Source: a virus. Taken from it: a stretch of 54,874 nucleotides of DNA. Each line of letters begins with the position of its first letter. Position 1 is the first letter of the stretch. Both the position numbers and the translations under genes were made by a program. Below are positions 15,262 through 23,931 of the stretch, one piece after another. Below the pieces are notes generated by a model. That model was not told the DNA's origin. It saw only the letters and a program-made list of their open reading frames with translations, and did not search any database. Where the stretch lies: positions 1 through 54,874 of the IMG/VR virus record IMGVR_UViG_3300008262_003739. One strand, written 5' to 3'.

Positions 15262-18057
15262 ATGCCGACTCAGAATTTAAATACATATTATTATCCAAAA
15301 TATAAATCATTATTGAATTCAAGACAATATTTTGATTTGACTTTGGCTGCGGATGAAAGGGACTATGATGAAGAAGTTGTATTTTCTGCGGACATTATCG
15401 CGGCTAACGACGGTAATAGACTACCAATAAATATGGATTTAAACTATACCGGGTCATCACCACAATTAACAATGACTTTTGATAATTTTTATTCAGGGGC
15501 AACTTTAGTTTCTAAAAATTATTATAATCCAAATAACTTAGATTTAAATTGTTATTCAGCATTTACAGGTGCATGTGATGTTGGTTTAGTTGCAACAGAT
15601 AATGGGTTATTTACAAAAATGTCAGGAGAAACATTATATTATTCTATGGGTATTAGAAATGATTATAAATTTCATCCACATTACTACGATAGAAGAATGA
15701 AAATGCATACCGTTACTGGATATACATTACCACCAAATCAAGTATTTTCAGGAAGACCAAAAAATACAATATATAATATTATTTCAAAAACAGGAAGTAC
15801 TGTGGGTTATTACCAAGAACTTTATGGGGGATTTTATCAAGGATTTTATAAATTGTTTGGTTATGACTATGAGGTGTACCCTGAAAGAATGAATAAGGGT
15901 TGGACCATGGAAACTGTCATTAAACCAAGAATTATTGATGAGTATTGTATATATGAGGACACTGAAGAATACCTTAATGATATATACCCAAATAATTCAG
16001 GTACTTTCTTTTATTTTGGAACAAGGGCTGAAAACAAATATTACCATTTTGCCACAGGTAGTCCTGAATCTTATAGTAGTTATACCAGATCTACTACAGG
16101 ACTTACTAGTTTACAAAGTTGTAAATGTTCAGACACTGGAGTAACAAATGCAAATTGCGTTACTCTATACCCACAAAGTGCAACAACCGCGGTACATCAA
16201 ATTGGGTGTGGGTGTGGCGCATGTACTGAACTAATACCAGTACCACCATTAGACCCTAAGTTTGATGTTCTCTCTAATGCCATGTCTATAAGATTTAGTG
16301 GTTGTCCTGCAAATCCAAGACTTTGCGTTAAGGTCATAAAGATTACAGGTGATTGCGTCACCACTGGAAGTTGTCAAACAACAGGATTAACTTGGCAGAC
16401 GGGATATACCGTAACAGAAGCATGTAGTCCACCAATATATGATGTGTGTAATTATGTTTGTAGTGCAATAACTCAGGATAGGTGGGTTATGGTTACTGCG
16501 GTATATGAAAGATATACAACTATAGAGGAATGTGATTTATATAATCTTGGGGGTTTAAATGATATAAGGCAAGTCACATATCAGTCAATTTTGAATAATA
16601 CATCATATAATTTGATAATGCCACCTGAAACACACTCAGGAACAACAAAAGAAGATAAAGTTTACAAAATTAGATTTGACCATAAATGGTTTGATGATGC
16701 TTGGTATAGAATGGGCAGATTAAAGTTATATATTAATGGGTATTACTTTATGGTTATTGAAAACTTTGAAGAAATTATTCCGAGAGAATTAAACACCGAA
16801 AAAGAAAAACAAATTGGGGTCCCATTTAATATTTCTTGGGGTGGAGGTACTCAAGGATTACACGACCATTTAATTTTTTCTTCGACCACATTAACTAACG
16901 GACCATACAAACAAGATCCAGAATTATTCCCTAATAATATTTTATCGGCAACAACATTATCAGGATTGTCAACTAACATCCTGCTAGAACAAAACTTTGG
17001 CGGTACGTTCATGGGTGGGATATCACAATTTAGAATGTATACGGAGGCGTTTAGTAGTCCTCAAGTACAACACGATTTTAGAATATTAAAAGATAAATTT
17101 AATTTATTTAATTACTGGTGTCCAAATTGTTTGACCCCTAATTCGGGATGTACTTCAGCATCGACACATACAAATTCTTTAGTTTTATATAGTTCTGTTA
17201 GTGGTATTGGTAATTTTACCGGTAGTTTATCGGGAGCTTGTAGTGCAGAAGCTTGTTTAAATAATGGGTCATGTTCTACGGTGACAGGTATAAATGTACG
17301 GGCAGATGTATCGGTTCCTGTTATTGGTACTACATTCTATAGTGCTAGTACTGGATGTACGGTAATGAGTAGTTTAAATGGTTACTATGCATTTAATAAT
17401 TCAGGTACATACACAACTTATGAAATTACAAACGGTATCGTCACTTGTGTGTCAAGATGTTTACCGGTAGGTCCAACACCAACACCTACACCTACACCAA
17501 CACCTACACCAACCGCAACACCGACTCCAACTCCAACACCTACACCAACACCAACTCCTACGCCAACCGTAACACCAACACCAACAGCAACACCAACACC
17601 ATCATCAATATTTAATATGGTTATTGTACAAGATGGGCCAAACGTAGTTATGTCAGGTACAGGTACAATTAATTTAACCGATTTGACACCAAGACCGTTT
17701 ATTGATTTCCCAAACACATATATGTGGCCATTACAATCAAGATTCTCACCTGGACCAACCCCGTCTTGGGGTGGTAATTATTATACGGGAACCACATTTA
17801 CCATGGCACCTTCTTTTGGTTCAAGTTTTTTACTTAACGCCAGTTCTGGTAGTGGAAGTGGTGTAGGGGTGGTATATAATCCGTATATTGGGTCAGAATC
17901 ACTTATTATTGACTCTAGTTACGTATCAGGAGCACCTATTACAACATACAGTACTTTTAATAATACAACTTTAAACTCATTAGGGTTAATATCAGGAACT
18001 TATACATATTCTTGGGGAACTGGTCCAAATTATGGGGTAATTATCCTACAAATATAA
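15262..18057 (+). CDS. Large cysteine-rich, lectin-like structural protein with Pro-Thr linker
   Basis: This 931-residue protein is probably a tail fibre or baseplate decoration protein. Residues about 213-613 resemble concanavalin/LamG-type sandwiches: GWTMETVIKP, DRWVMVTAVYERY and GRLKLYINGYYFMVIENF are the usual strands, and GGISQFRMYTEAFSSPQVQH the closing one. This region is interrupted by cysteine clusters (CKC, CGCGAC, CPNC). A small Cys module follows (about 625-735). Residues 736-783 are a Pro-Thr dipeptide linker, then a Gly/Ser-rich C-terminal domain. No signal peptide is seen. It starts after an A-rich leader, downstream of the divergent promoter region. Glycan binding on the host is an inference. 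Confidence 0.75.
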   Translation: MPTQNLNTYYYPKYKSLLNSRQYFDLTLAADERDYDEEVVFSADIIAANDGNRLPINMDLNYTGSSPQLTMTFDNFYSGATLVSKNYYNPNNLDLNCYSAFTGACDVGLVATDNGLFTKMSGETLYYSMGIRNDYKFHPHYYDRRMKMHTVTGYTLPPNQVFSGRPKNTIYNIISKTGSTVGYYQELYGGFYQGFYKLFGYDYEVYPERMNKGWTMETVIKPRIIDEYCIYEDTEEYLNDIYPNNSGTFFYFGTRAENKYYHFATGSPESYSSYTRSTTGLTSLQSCKCSDTGVTNANCVTLYPQSATTAVHQIGCGCGACTELIPVPPLDPKFDVLSNAMSIRFSGCPANPRLCVKVIKITGDCVTTGSCQTTGLTWQTGYTVTEACSPPIYDVCNYVCSAITQDRWVMVTAVYERYTTIEECDLYNLGGLNDIRQVTYQSILNNTSYNLIMPPETHSGTTKEDKVYKIRFDHKWFDDAWYRMGRLKLYINGYYFMVIENFEEIIPRELNTEKEKQIGVPFNISWGGGTQGLHDHLIFSSTTLTNGPYKQDPELFPNNILSATTLSGLSTNILLEQNFGGTFMGGISQFRMYTEAFSSPQVQHDFRILKDKFNLFNYWCPNCLTPNSGCTSASTHTNSLVLYSSVSGIGNFTGSLSGACSAEACLNNGSCSTVTGINVRADVSVPVIGTTFYSASTGCTVMSSLNGYYAFNNSGTYTTYEITNGIVTCVSRCLPVGPTPTPTPTPTPTPTATPTPTPTPTPTPTPTPTVTPTPTATPTPSSIFNMVIVQDGPNVVMSGTGTINLTDLTPRPFIDFPNTYMWPLQSRFSPGPTPSWGGNYYTGTTFTMAPSFGSSFLLNASSGSGSGVGVVYNPYIGSESLIIDSSYVSGAPITTYSTFNNTTLNSLGLISGTYTYSWGTGPNYGVIILQI
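17472..17610 (+). repeat. Low-complexity ACACCN repeat encoding a Pro-Thr linker
   Basis: About 140 bases consist of CCAACA/CCTACA/CCGACT-type hexamers that vary at the third codon position while keeping the Pro-Thr dipeptide, with a few Ala and Val replacements. Synonymous variation shows selection on the peptide rather than recent slippage. The reverse strand is also open and reads Val-Gly repeats, which is a shadow. Such linkers usually separate domains in extended surface proteins. Confidence 0.9.
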
Positions 18058-18069
18058 ACACATTTAATT

Positions 18070-18423
18070 ATGGAATTTTTTATACAACAAAACTCAACAT
18101 TACCCATATTAAAAATGGATTTTGTACTTGATGGCAGAACAGATGCTGATGATGAATTTTATGGGATATTAGATAACGCAACTATTAGATTTTCTATGAT
18201 TAGCGAAGATACTGGAATTCAAAAAATATTTATGAATGACGCATATCTTACTGAAAAATATAAAAGGAGTTTGGACTCTCCTTGGGAGTATTACATTTAT
18301 TATAAATGGACACAAAAAGACACAAACAAAAAAGGAAGATATAAGGGTCAGTTTTCAATAATATTAGAAGACGGAGAATTAATTGCGCCAATTAGAGAGG
18401 ATCTTTACATTAATATTATTTGA
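18070..18423 (+). CDS. Small Ig-like/BppU-like structural protein
   Basis: This 117-residue all-beta protein looks like the N-terminal domain family of baseplate upper proteins (BppU-like). PILKMDFVLDGRTDADDEFY, then DNATIRFSMISEDTGIQKIF, YYIYYKWTQKDTNKKGRYKG and the final IREDLYINII follow the usual 'functional extension, value, ramp' strand order. It lies 12 bases after the lectin-like gene and is probably co-transcribed with it, consistent with a fibre or baseplate accessory. The family match is by pattern only. It ends in TGA, which shows that TGA is a stop in this phage. Confidence 0.55.
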   Translation: MEFFIQQNSTLPILKMDFVLDGRTDADDEFYGILDNATIRFSMISEDTGIQKIFMNDAYLTEKYKRSLDSPWEYYIYYKWTQKDTNKKGRYKGQFSIILEDGELIAPIREDLYINII

Positions 18424-18511
18424 CAAGGGTGAATTTTACACTTATATTTAAGACAAAGGTAAATGTCACACTTATGTGACAGCTAATACACCAAACTTAA
18501 ATATAAAAATT
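18422..18511 (+). promoter_or_regulatory. Structured leader of the DNA polymerase gene
   Basis: Two imperfect 30-base direct repeats lie head to tail, 18422-18451 and 18452-18481, sharing GACAA-GGT-AAT-T-ACACTTAT. The second copy contains a perfect hairpin: TGTCAC (18464-18469), loop ACTTAT, GTGACA (18476-18481). The stem covers an ATG-TGA minimal frame and the alternative GTG start. It lies 30 bases upstream of ATG 18512. T4 gp43 represses its own translation through an 18-base hairpin upstream of its start, so this is a good candidate for an equivalent operator (inference by position and size, not by sequence). Confidence 0.5.
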
Positions 18512-21337
18512 ATGGTTCCACAAGAAGAAATCGAACGCTTTTTATTAGGCGAAGACGAAGAAAAATATATCGTATCACTCGAATACGATTACAAATCCTC
18601 AAAGATATATAAAGTAATTCAGGACCCTGTTAAGGGAAAAATGTTACGTCCTGATACCTTCATCCCATTTGCTTGGGTTGGTGACTTGAAAGGTAAAAAC
18701 TTTTACAAGAACGATAAACACGCACAAAAACGTGCAATGAGTGAAAATGGTATCATTATCGAAAAATTAGAAGACCATGGTGATGAACGATTAAAGCAAG
18801 GTTTAACTTATTTGGTTAAAACAACAAAGACATATTCAAATCTTGTAAACTTTTTTAAAGGTGGCGGTCTTGACCCTTGGGGTAGAGATAATTCAGACTC
18901 CATCACAATTTTATCCCCCGTCGAACAATACTTAATTCAAAAAAGTAAAAGACTATTTAAAGGATTTGATGAATATGATGATATACATAGATTTGTATTC
19001 GATATTGAGACCACAGGTTTAGATCCTAAAACGAGTAAAATGTTCTTGATAGGAATGAAAGATAATCGTGGGTTTTTAAAAATACTATCGGCACAAAACG
19101 AAGAAGAAGAAAAACAAATGATTGTTGAATTCTTCAAAATAATTGATGAATTAAAACCATCTTTAGTTGGTGGATACAACTCAGCATTCTTCGACTTTCC
19201 ATATATTTTAAAAAGAGCAGAGATATTAAAATTAAACATTAAAAAAATATCAAAGACCCTACACCCTGACTATTCGTTAAAACAGAAAGATGGTATACTA
19301 AAGTTGGCTAATGAGATGGAACCATATGTTCAAACACAGATGTGGGGATATAATATTGTGGATATTGCTCACGCAGTCCGTAGGGCACAAGCAATTAACT
19401 CTGATATTAAGAGTTGGTCTTTGAAATACATCACCAAGTTTATTGAGGCAGAAAAGGCAAGTCGTGTCTACGTAGAAGGGGATAAGATTGGTAAAATATA
19501 TTTTGACAATGAAGATTACTATTTAAATCCTGAAAGTGGTGGTTTTAAAAAAGTAGGTATGCCGGGTACTGAAAACCTAATGGAAAGATTCCCTGGTAAG
19601 TTTTTAGAAGTGAAAGGTTCAAACATTATTGAACGATACTTGGATGATGACCTTTATGAGACAATGGTAGTTGATGAGCAGTTCAATCAAGCAAACTTCC
19701 TATTGTCCAAACTTGTACCAACAACATACGAGAGACTTTCTACGATGGGTACTGCTACTTTATGGAAAATGATTATGTGTGCGTGGTCTTACAAACACAA
19801 ATTAGCAATTCCTAAAAAGTTAGAAAAAAGAAAGTTTACTGGTGGTTTATCTCGTTTGGTTCAGGTAGGATACTCAAGAAACGTATTAAAACTTGACTAC
19901 TCTTCCCTATATCCATCAATTCAGTTGGTACATGACGTATTCCCCGCTTGTGATGTTACAGGTGCGATGAAGAGTATGTTAAAGTATTTTAGAGATACTC
20001 GTATCAAATATAAGAACTTGGCGGGAGAATTTAAAAGTTCTGACCCTAAACTCGCAATTTCATACGACAGAAAGCAGTTACCAATTAAAATATTTATCAA
20101 CGCATTCTTCGGTTCATTATCGGCCCCACACGTATTTCCATGGGGGGATATCGATATGGGTGAACAAATTACTTGTACAGGTAGACAATACCTAAGACAA
20201 ATGATTATGTATTTTATGAACCGAGGTTACGTACCATTAGTAATGGATACGGATGGTGTAAACTTTGAAACACCACAGGATAGAGTTAATTACAAATACA
20301 TAGGTAAAGGATTGAATGGGTTAGTTAAAGAGGGTAAAGAATATGTTGGTGCGGAGGCTGACGTTGCAGAATACAATGACTTATTTATGAGAAATGAAAT
20401 GGGTCTTGATATAGATGGGGTATGGCCAGCAACAATTAATGTGGCTCGTAAAAATTACGCACTACTTACGGATAAAGGTAAAGTAAAACTTACGGGTAAC
20501 ACAATTAAATCTAAAAAACTACAGACATATGTGGCAGAATTTTTAGATAAGGGATTAAGAATGTTATTAGATGGTAAGGGTTCTGAATTTTTAGATTTCT
20601 ATTATGAATATGTGAATAAAATTTATAATAAAGAAATACCACTTTCTAAAATAGCAAATAAGGCTCGAGTTAAACAATCATTAGATGATTATAAAGTTCA
20701 CATCACAAAGACAACAAAGTCAGGTAGTATGATGTCAAGACAGGCTCACATGGAACTTTTATTACAGGCAAATAAAAATCCAGGTCTTGGTGATACAATA
20801 TATTATGTAAACAATGGTGAAAAAAAATCTCACGGTGACGTACAAAAGAAAAAAGATTCGTTAGTTTTAAATTGTTACTTAATTGATGAAAAAGAAATTG
20901 AGATGAATCCTGATTTATTAGGTGAGTATAATGTACCGAGATACTTGGCAGCATTTAACAAAAGAATTGAGCCGTTATTAGTTGTTTATAGTCCTGAAAT
21001 TAGACATGATATATTAATTGAGGACCCTAAAAATCAACCAATCTTCACTAAATCACAGACAGAATTAGTGAGAGGTTACCCAATGAAAGACGCACATCAA
21101 GATACGTTAGATGAGGTTTTAACATTATCTGATACTGAAATATCATTTTGGCAAAGTGTAGGTATTGACCCATATTATATGTATATAGACGACACTTTGG
21201 AATTAGTTAATAAAGATTATGTTGAAAGTAACAGGTCTTTAATGTTAGAGGAAATATCTAAAAATATTAAAGTAGATTCTGAAGAATTATATGAATTTGA
21301 CGTTGATGGGGATTTGATGGCTCTTAGTTTTGACTAA
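18512..21337 (+). CDS. gp43: Family B DNA polymerase (gp43-like)
   Basis: This is the replicative DNA polymerase with proofreading. Counting from ATG 18512 (941 residues), the exonuclease motifs are FDIETTG (D164, E166), NSAFFDFP (N223, D228) and RYLDDDLY as Exo III. Polymerase motif A is LDYSSLYPSIQ (D462), motif B KIFINAFFGS (K526) and motif C VMDTDGVNF (D579, D581). Motif C has Gly where most family members have Ser. The upstream GTG at 18476 would add 12 residues. I prefer ATG 18512 because its A-rich leader is like those of other genes here, and because the GTG sits inside a hairpin. The stop codon lies in the terminator hairpin shared with the convergent gene. Confidence 0.95.
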   Translation: MVPQEEIERFLLGEDEEKYIVSLEYDYKSSKIYKVIQDPVKGKMLRPDTFIPFAWVGDLKGKNFYKNDKHAQKRAMSENGIIIEKLEDHGDERLKQGLTYLVKTTKTYSNLVNFFKGGGLDPWGRDNSDSITILSPVEQYLIQKSKRLFKGFDEYDDIHRFVFDIETTGLDPKTSKMFLIGMKDNRGFLKILSAQNEEEEKQMIVEFFKIIDELKPSLVGGYNSAFFDFPYILKRAEILKLNIKKISKTLHPDYSLKQKDGILKLANEMEPYVQTQMWGYNIVDIAHAVRRAQAINSDIKSWSLKYITKFIEAEKASRVYVEGDKIGKIYFDNEDYYLNPESGGFKKVGMPGTENLMERFPGKFLEVKGSNIIERYLDDDLYETMVVDEQFNQANFLLSKLVPTTYERLSTMGTATLWKMIMCAWSYKHKLAIPKKLEKRKFTGGLSRLVQVGYSRNVLKLDYSSLYPSIQLVHDVFPACDVTGAMKSMLKYFRDTRIKYKNLAGEFKSSDPKLAISYDRKQLPIKIFINAFFGSLSAPHVFPWGDIDMGEQITCTGRQYLRQMIMYFMNRGYVPLVMDTDGVNFETPQDRVNYKYIGKGLNGLVKEGKEYVGAEADVAEYNDLFMRNEMGLDIDGVWPATINVARKNYALLTDKGKVKLTGNTIKSKKLQTYVAEFLDKGLRMLLDGKGSEFLDFYYEYVNKIYNKEIPLSKIANKARVKQSLDDYKVHITKTTKSGSMMSRQAHMELLLQANKNPGLGDTIYYVNNGEKKSHGDVQKKKDSLVLNCYLIDEKEIEMNPDLLGEYNVPRYLAAFNKRIEPLLVVYSPEIRHDILIEDPKNQPIFTKSQTELVRGYPMKDAHQDTLDEVLTLSDTEISFWQSVGIDPYYMYIDDTLELVNKDYVESNRSLMLEEISKNIKVDSEELYEFDVDGDLMALSFD

Positions 21338-21346
21338 GAGTTTTTT
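21321..21346 (+). terminator. Terminator overlapping convergent stop codons
   Basis: CTCTTAGT (21321-21328), loop TTTG, ACTAAGAG (21333-21340) and then TTTTTT form a perfect 8-bp rho-independent terminator for the plus strand. The polymerase stop TAA (21335-21337) and the minus-strand gene stop TAG (21334-21336) both lie inside the right arm. There is no T-run on the minus strand. Confidence 0.85.
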
Positions 21347-21666
21347 AATCCGTCTGACGATAAAATATACCAAAAGTCACCAATTTTTTTAAACTCAACA
21401 CAAGCGCCTTTATCTAATTCTATTTCATCAAATTCTTCATCAACAAGACTGTCACCTTTAACATTAACTCTAGTTAATGCCTTTATAACAACATGGTCTG
21501 TAGTGTTTGAATTTAAAATTAACTGACAAACATCAACATCTTTTACCACTATTGTTGATTCCCCATTTGTGGTGTATTTTGGTTCAGTTACCACGGCATT
21601 ATCTGAAGTAATTACTTCAAATCCGTGTATTATTCTCTTAGATGGTATTGACCTAAATATTGGCAT
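21334..21666 (-). CDS. Small phage protein of unknown function
   Basis: I do not recognise this 110-residue protein. It looks all-beta: MPIFRSIPSKRIIHGFEVIT, then ESTIVVKDVDVCQLILNSNT, HVVIKALTRVNVKG and GDFWYILSSDGLKNS alternate hydrophobic and polar residues as in small jelly-roll or head-decoration proteins. It follows the neck-like gene by 4 bases, so it is probably a virion component (inference from context). Its 3' end overlaps the polymerase gene by 4 bases in a convergent arrangement. Confidence 0.6.
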   Translation of the reverse strand: MPIFRSIPSKRIIHGFEVITSDNAVVTEPKYTTNGESTIVVKDVDVCQLILNSNTTDHVVIKALTRVNVKGDSLVDEEFDEIELDKGACVEFKKIGDFWYILSSDGLKNS

Positions 21667-21670
21667 AAAA

Positions 21671-22789
21671 TTATATTACGGTATATGGGCTTGTAAACGC
21701 TCTGAATTTTAATAATTTATTTAAATTTTCAGCTTGGAGTGCTTTTTGCTCCATCATTTTTTCAGGTCTTAATCTTTCTAAACGAGTCTTTAATTCTTCC
21801 CATAACATGGTTTTTTCATCTTTAGCCTCTGTTTGTAAAGACTGATATTCTAAAGTAAGTTCAGAATCAGGAGTTTTTAAATTACCACTAAATTTACCTC
21901 TAACTCTACCTAATGTTTCTTTACAATATGCGGTAAACCATCTACGGACCCAAGTTTGTGCTGGCGAATTAAGCCTATCCCATCTTAATTTATCTAATGG
22001 TATATCTGAAGGTAGTCTAACAACATCTGGATTTTTAGATAAACAATCTTCTCTATCAAAAGTGTCATAATACCAATACCAAACTCGATAATCATTCCTT
22101 CTCATATTACCAAAGTCAAACTTACCTCCAGGTACATTCATTAAATGTATTGCCTTTTTACCTTCAGGTAGTGCCGTAACTCTATAAGTTAAATCACCGG
22201 TAATGATTCTTCTTTTCATTTGGATATCGGACATTCTTAATAGAATGTCAAATGCGGGTGTAATAAAATAGTTACCTGTTGTACCCATTTGTGAAAATCC
22301 TGCTCCACCACCTAAACCAATACCTCCAAATCCTCCGAATCCACCCATAAATGGGTCAAAGTATGCGGCATCTAATTCAGGTCTTGCAAACCATAATAGT
22401 TCGTTTAGTTCTCTACCCGCAGGTATTTCATATATTTGTTGATTAGGTACTAAGTCAATATAATCCTTTTTTAAAACCCAATCACCACCCGCCTGTAAAC
22501 CTACAATTTTAGAATATGCATAAGTGTATTGGGTCTCCCAATCCATACTACGTGTTGATAGTGCTCTTGTTATAGATTGTTCATCAAGATTTAAACCGTA
22601 AACCGAGGTCCATTGAGATTCGATTAACCAATCTTGAACATGTTGTTCATAATCCTCTATAGAAAGTTCCAATAAAGAATCCATCATTTCATCATCCAAC
22701 TCAACTCCACGTAACGGTGCACCTAAAAGATTACGTATTCTTTTATAAAGTTTACTTCTTTCTGGTTCGTTAATGATTACAATAGACAT
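21671..22789 (-). CDS. Neck/connector-like structural protein (gp13-like candidate)
   Basis: This 372-residue protein starts with a helical region, PERSKLYKRIRNLLGAPLRG then VELDDEMMDSLLELSIEDYE. This resembles the 'vtdeqiddaideAlexy' N-terminal helix pattern of T4-type neck and head-tail connector proteins. The central part has a Gly/Phe-rich loop (FMGGFGGFGGIGLGGGAGF, about 148-166) like the flexible loops of connector proteins. The C-terminus (about 290-350) is a helix of charged residues. T4 gp13 is 309 residues. Function is a moderate-confidence inference. The gene starts 14 bases from a TATTTAT box on its coding strand. Confidence 0.55.
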   Translation of the reverse strand: MSIVIINEPERSKLYKRIRNLLGAPLRGVELDDEMMDSLLELSIEDYEQHVQDWLIESQWTSVYGLNLDEQSITRALSTRSMDWETQYTYAYSKIVGLQAGGDWVLKKDYIDLVPNQQIYEIPAGRELNELLWFARPELDAAYFDPFMGGFGGFGGIGLGGGAGFSQMGTTGNYFITPAFDILLRMSDIQMKRRIITGDLTYRVTALPEGKKAIHLMNVPGGKFDFGNMRRNDYRVWYWYYDTFDREDCLSKNPDVVRLPSDIPLDKLRWDRLNSPAQTWVRRWFTAYCKETLGRVRGKFSGNLKTPDSELTLEYQSLQTEAKDEKTMLWEELKTRLERLRPEKMMEQKALQAENLNKLLKFRAFTSPYTVI

Positions 22790-22803
22790 AATATATTTTC
22801 TAT

Positions 22804-22810
22804 ATAAATA
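22804..22810 (-). promoter_or_regulatory. TATTTAT box of the neck-like gene
   Basis: The coding strand reads GATATTTATATA, with 14 bases between the box and ATG 22789. It lies in the 47-base gap behind the superoxide dismutase fusion gene, so the neck-like gene and its small partner could be transcribed independently of the genes upstream. Confidence 0.4.
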
Positions 22811-22836
22811 TCATTAAAATAAAAAGACTTACAATT

Positions 22837-23919
22837 TTACTTTTTTTCTAATAGTGAATTAAAAGAATCATTAACAAATTCCCAATTAACCACTTTCCAA
22901 AAATTTTTAATATACTCGTCTCTTTTGTTTTTATACTTTAAATAATATGCGTGTTCCCATAGGTCTAAACCTAATAGTGGATATCCATTTTCTTTTTCTG
23001 TATTCATTAATGGATTATCTTGATTTGATGTTGTTGTGATTTTTAACTTATTATTTTTTGTTAATATTAACCAAACCCATCCAGAACCAAATTTTGTTTT
23101 ACCCTCTTCCTCAAATTTTTCTTTAAATTTTTCAAAAGAACCAAAATCTTTTTCTATTTTAGATAATATAGGGTCTTTTATTTGTTGTTTTTTTGGGGAT
23201 AGCATTTTCCAAAACAAAGCGTGATTAAAGGCACCACCACCATTGTTTTTAACAATTTTATTAAATTTAGAAACTTTTTTAATGATTTCTTCCAATTCTA
23301 AATCAGGACCTTTAATTTTTTCTAACTCAACATTTAATTTTTCAACATAAGTTTTGTAATGTTTAGTGTAGTGAGTTTTCATAGTTTCACTATCAATAAA
23401 AACACCCACAGAGTCATAATTATAAGGTAATTTTTCTATACTTATTTTTTTTATTTCGGTTATAATGTTTTGTTTTGATACTGATTCTATTTTTAATTTA
23501 TTTTCTATTTCTTCAATTTTTTCTTTAAATGGGGAATATAATTTTTTTTCAATAGATTTATTATCCTTTTCAAATTTTTTAATATCTGCACCGGCTTTAG
23601 CGTTAGCTTCATCTTCATTTTTACCGCCAATGTCCTTACCTTTTTTTCTTTTTAGTACGGTTCTTTGATATTCATGAATCCACTCATGTGATAATGTTTT
23701 TAAAATATCTCGATTAATCCGGTCTTTAACTAAAATTTTTAATAAACTACCACTTGTTCTTGAACCAGTGGTCATTTTACCGGTTCTATTTTTTTGAAAA
23801 CTAATGGTAACGTCGTTTTCTAACGGATGTTCCTTTTTTAAAAAGTTTATGAATTCTTTAATTAAAGATTCCCCACCTTTTGTCGGAGTACACCCAATAT
23901 ATTTAATCTTAACTTCCAT
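22837..23919 (-). CDS. Fusion of HExxH metallopeptidase-like domain and Fe/Mn superoxide dismutase
   Basis: This 360-residue protein has two recognisable parts. Residues 1-115 resemble a small zincin: H78-E-W-I-H82 in TLSHEWIHEYQRTV, with E102 or E104 in NEDEANAKAG as possible third ligand. A Lys/Glu-rich linker (115-160) follows. Residues 163-355 are an iron/manganese superoxide dismutase: LPYNYDSVGVFIDSETM, H183 and H187 in THYTKHYKTY, Y191, NNGGGAFNH233ALFWKML, GSGWVWLIL, SNQ300DNPL and LD319LWEH323AYYLKY. All four metal ligands (H183, H233, D319, H323) are kept. Gly-Gly-Gly before the second His and Gln300 are Mn-type features. It would convert superoxide to peroxide and oxygen. I know of no standard family with this domain order. 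Confidence 0.85.
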   Translation of the reverse strand: MEVKIKYIGCTPTKGGESLIKEFINFLKKEHPLENDVTISFQKNRTGKMTTGSRTSGSLLKILVKDRINRDILKTLSHEWIHEYQRTVLKRKKGKDIGGKNEDEANAKAGADIKKFEKDNKSIEKKLYSPFKEKIEEIENKLKIESVSKQNIITEIKKISIEKLPYNYDSVGVFIDSETMKTHYTKHYKTYVEKLNVELEKIKGPDLELEEIIKKVSKFNKIVKNNGGGAFNHALFWKMLSPKKQQIKDPILSKIEKDFGSFEKFKEKFEEEGKTKFGSGWVWLILTKNNKLKITTTSNQDNPLMNTEKENGYPLLGLDLWEHAYYLKYKNKRDEYIKNFWKVVNWEFVNDSFNSLLEKK

Positions 23920-23924
23920 GATAT

Positions 23925-23931
23925 ATAAATA
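23925..23931 (-). promoter_or_regulatory. TATTTAT box of the superoxide dismutase fusion gene
   Basis: The coding strand reads ATATTTATATATCATG, so the box is only 5 bases from the start codon. It lies across the end of the SNF2 helicase gene (stop at 23932). If it is a promoter with a start point about 6-8 bases downstream, as in T4 late promoters, the transcript would be nearly leaderless. Confidence 0.35.

Noticed and set aside
17472-17610. Regular short repeats as a possible CRISPR array
   Set aside because: The units are 6 bases with no spacers and are in frame as Pro-Thr codons.
17418-17717. Minus-strand frame reading Val-Gly repeats
   Set aside because: It is the reverse of the Pro-Thr linker; third-position variation fits the plus-strand frame, and there is no leader.
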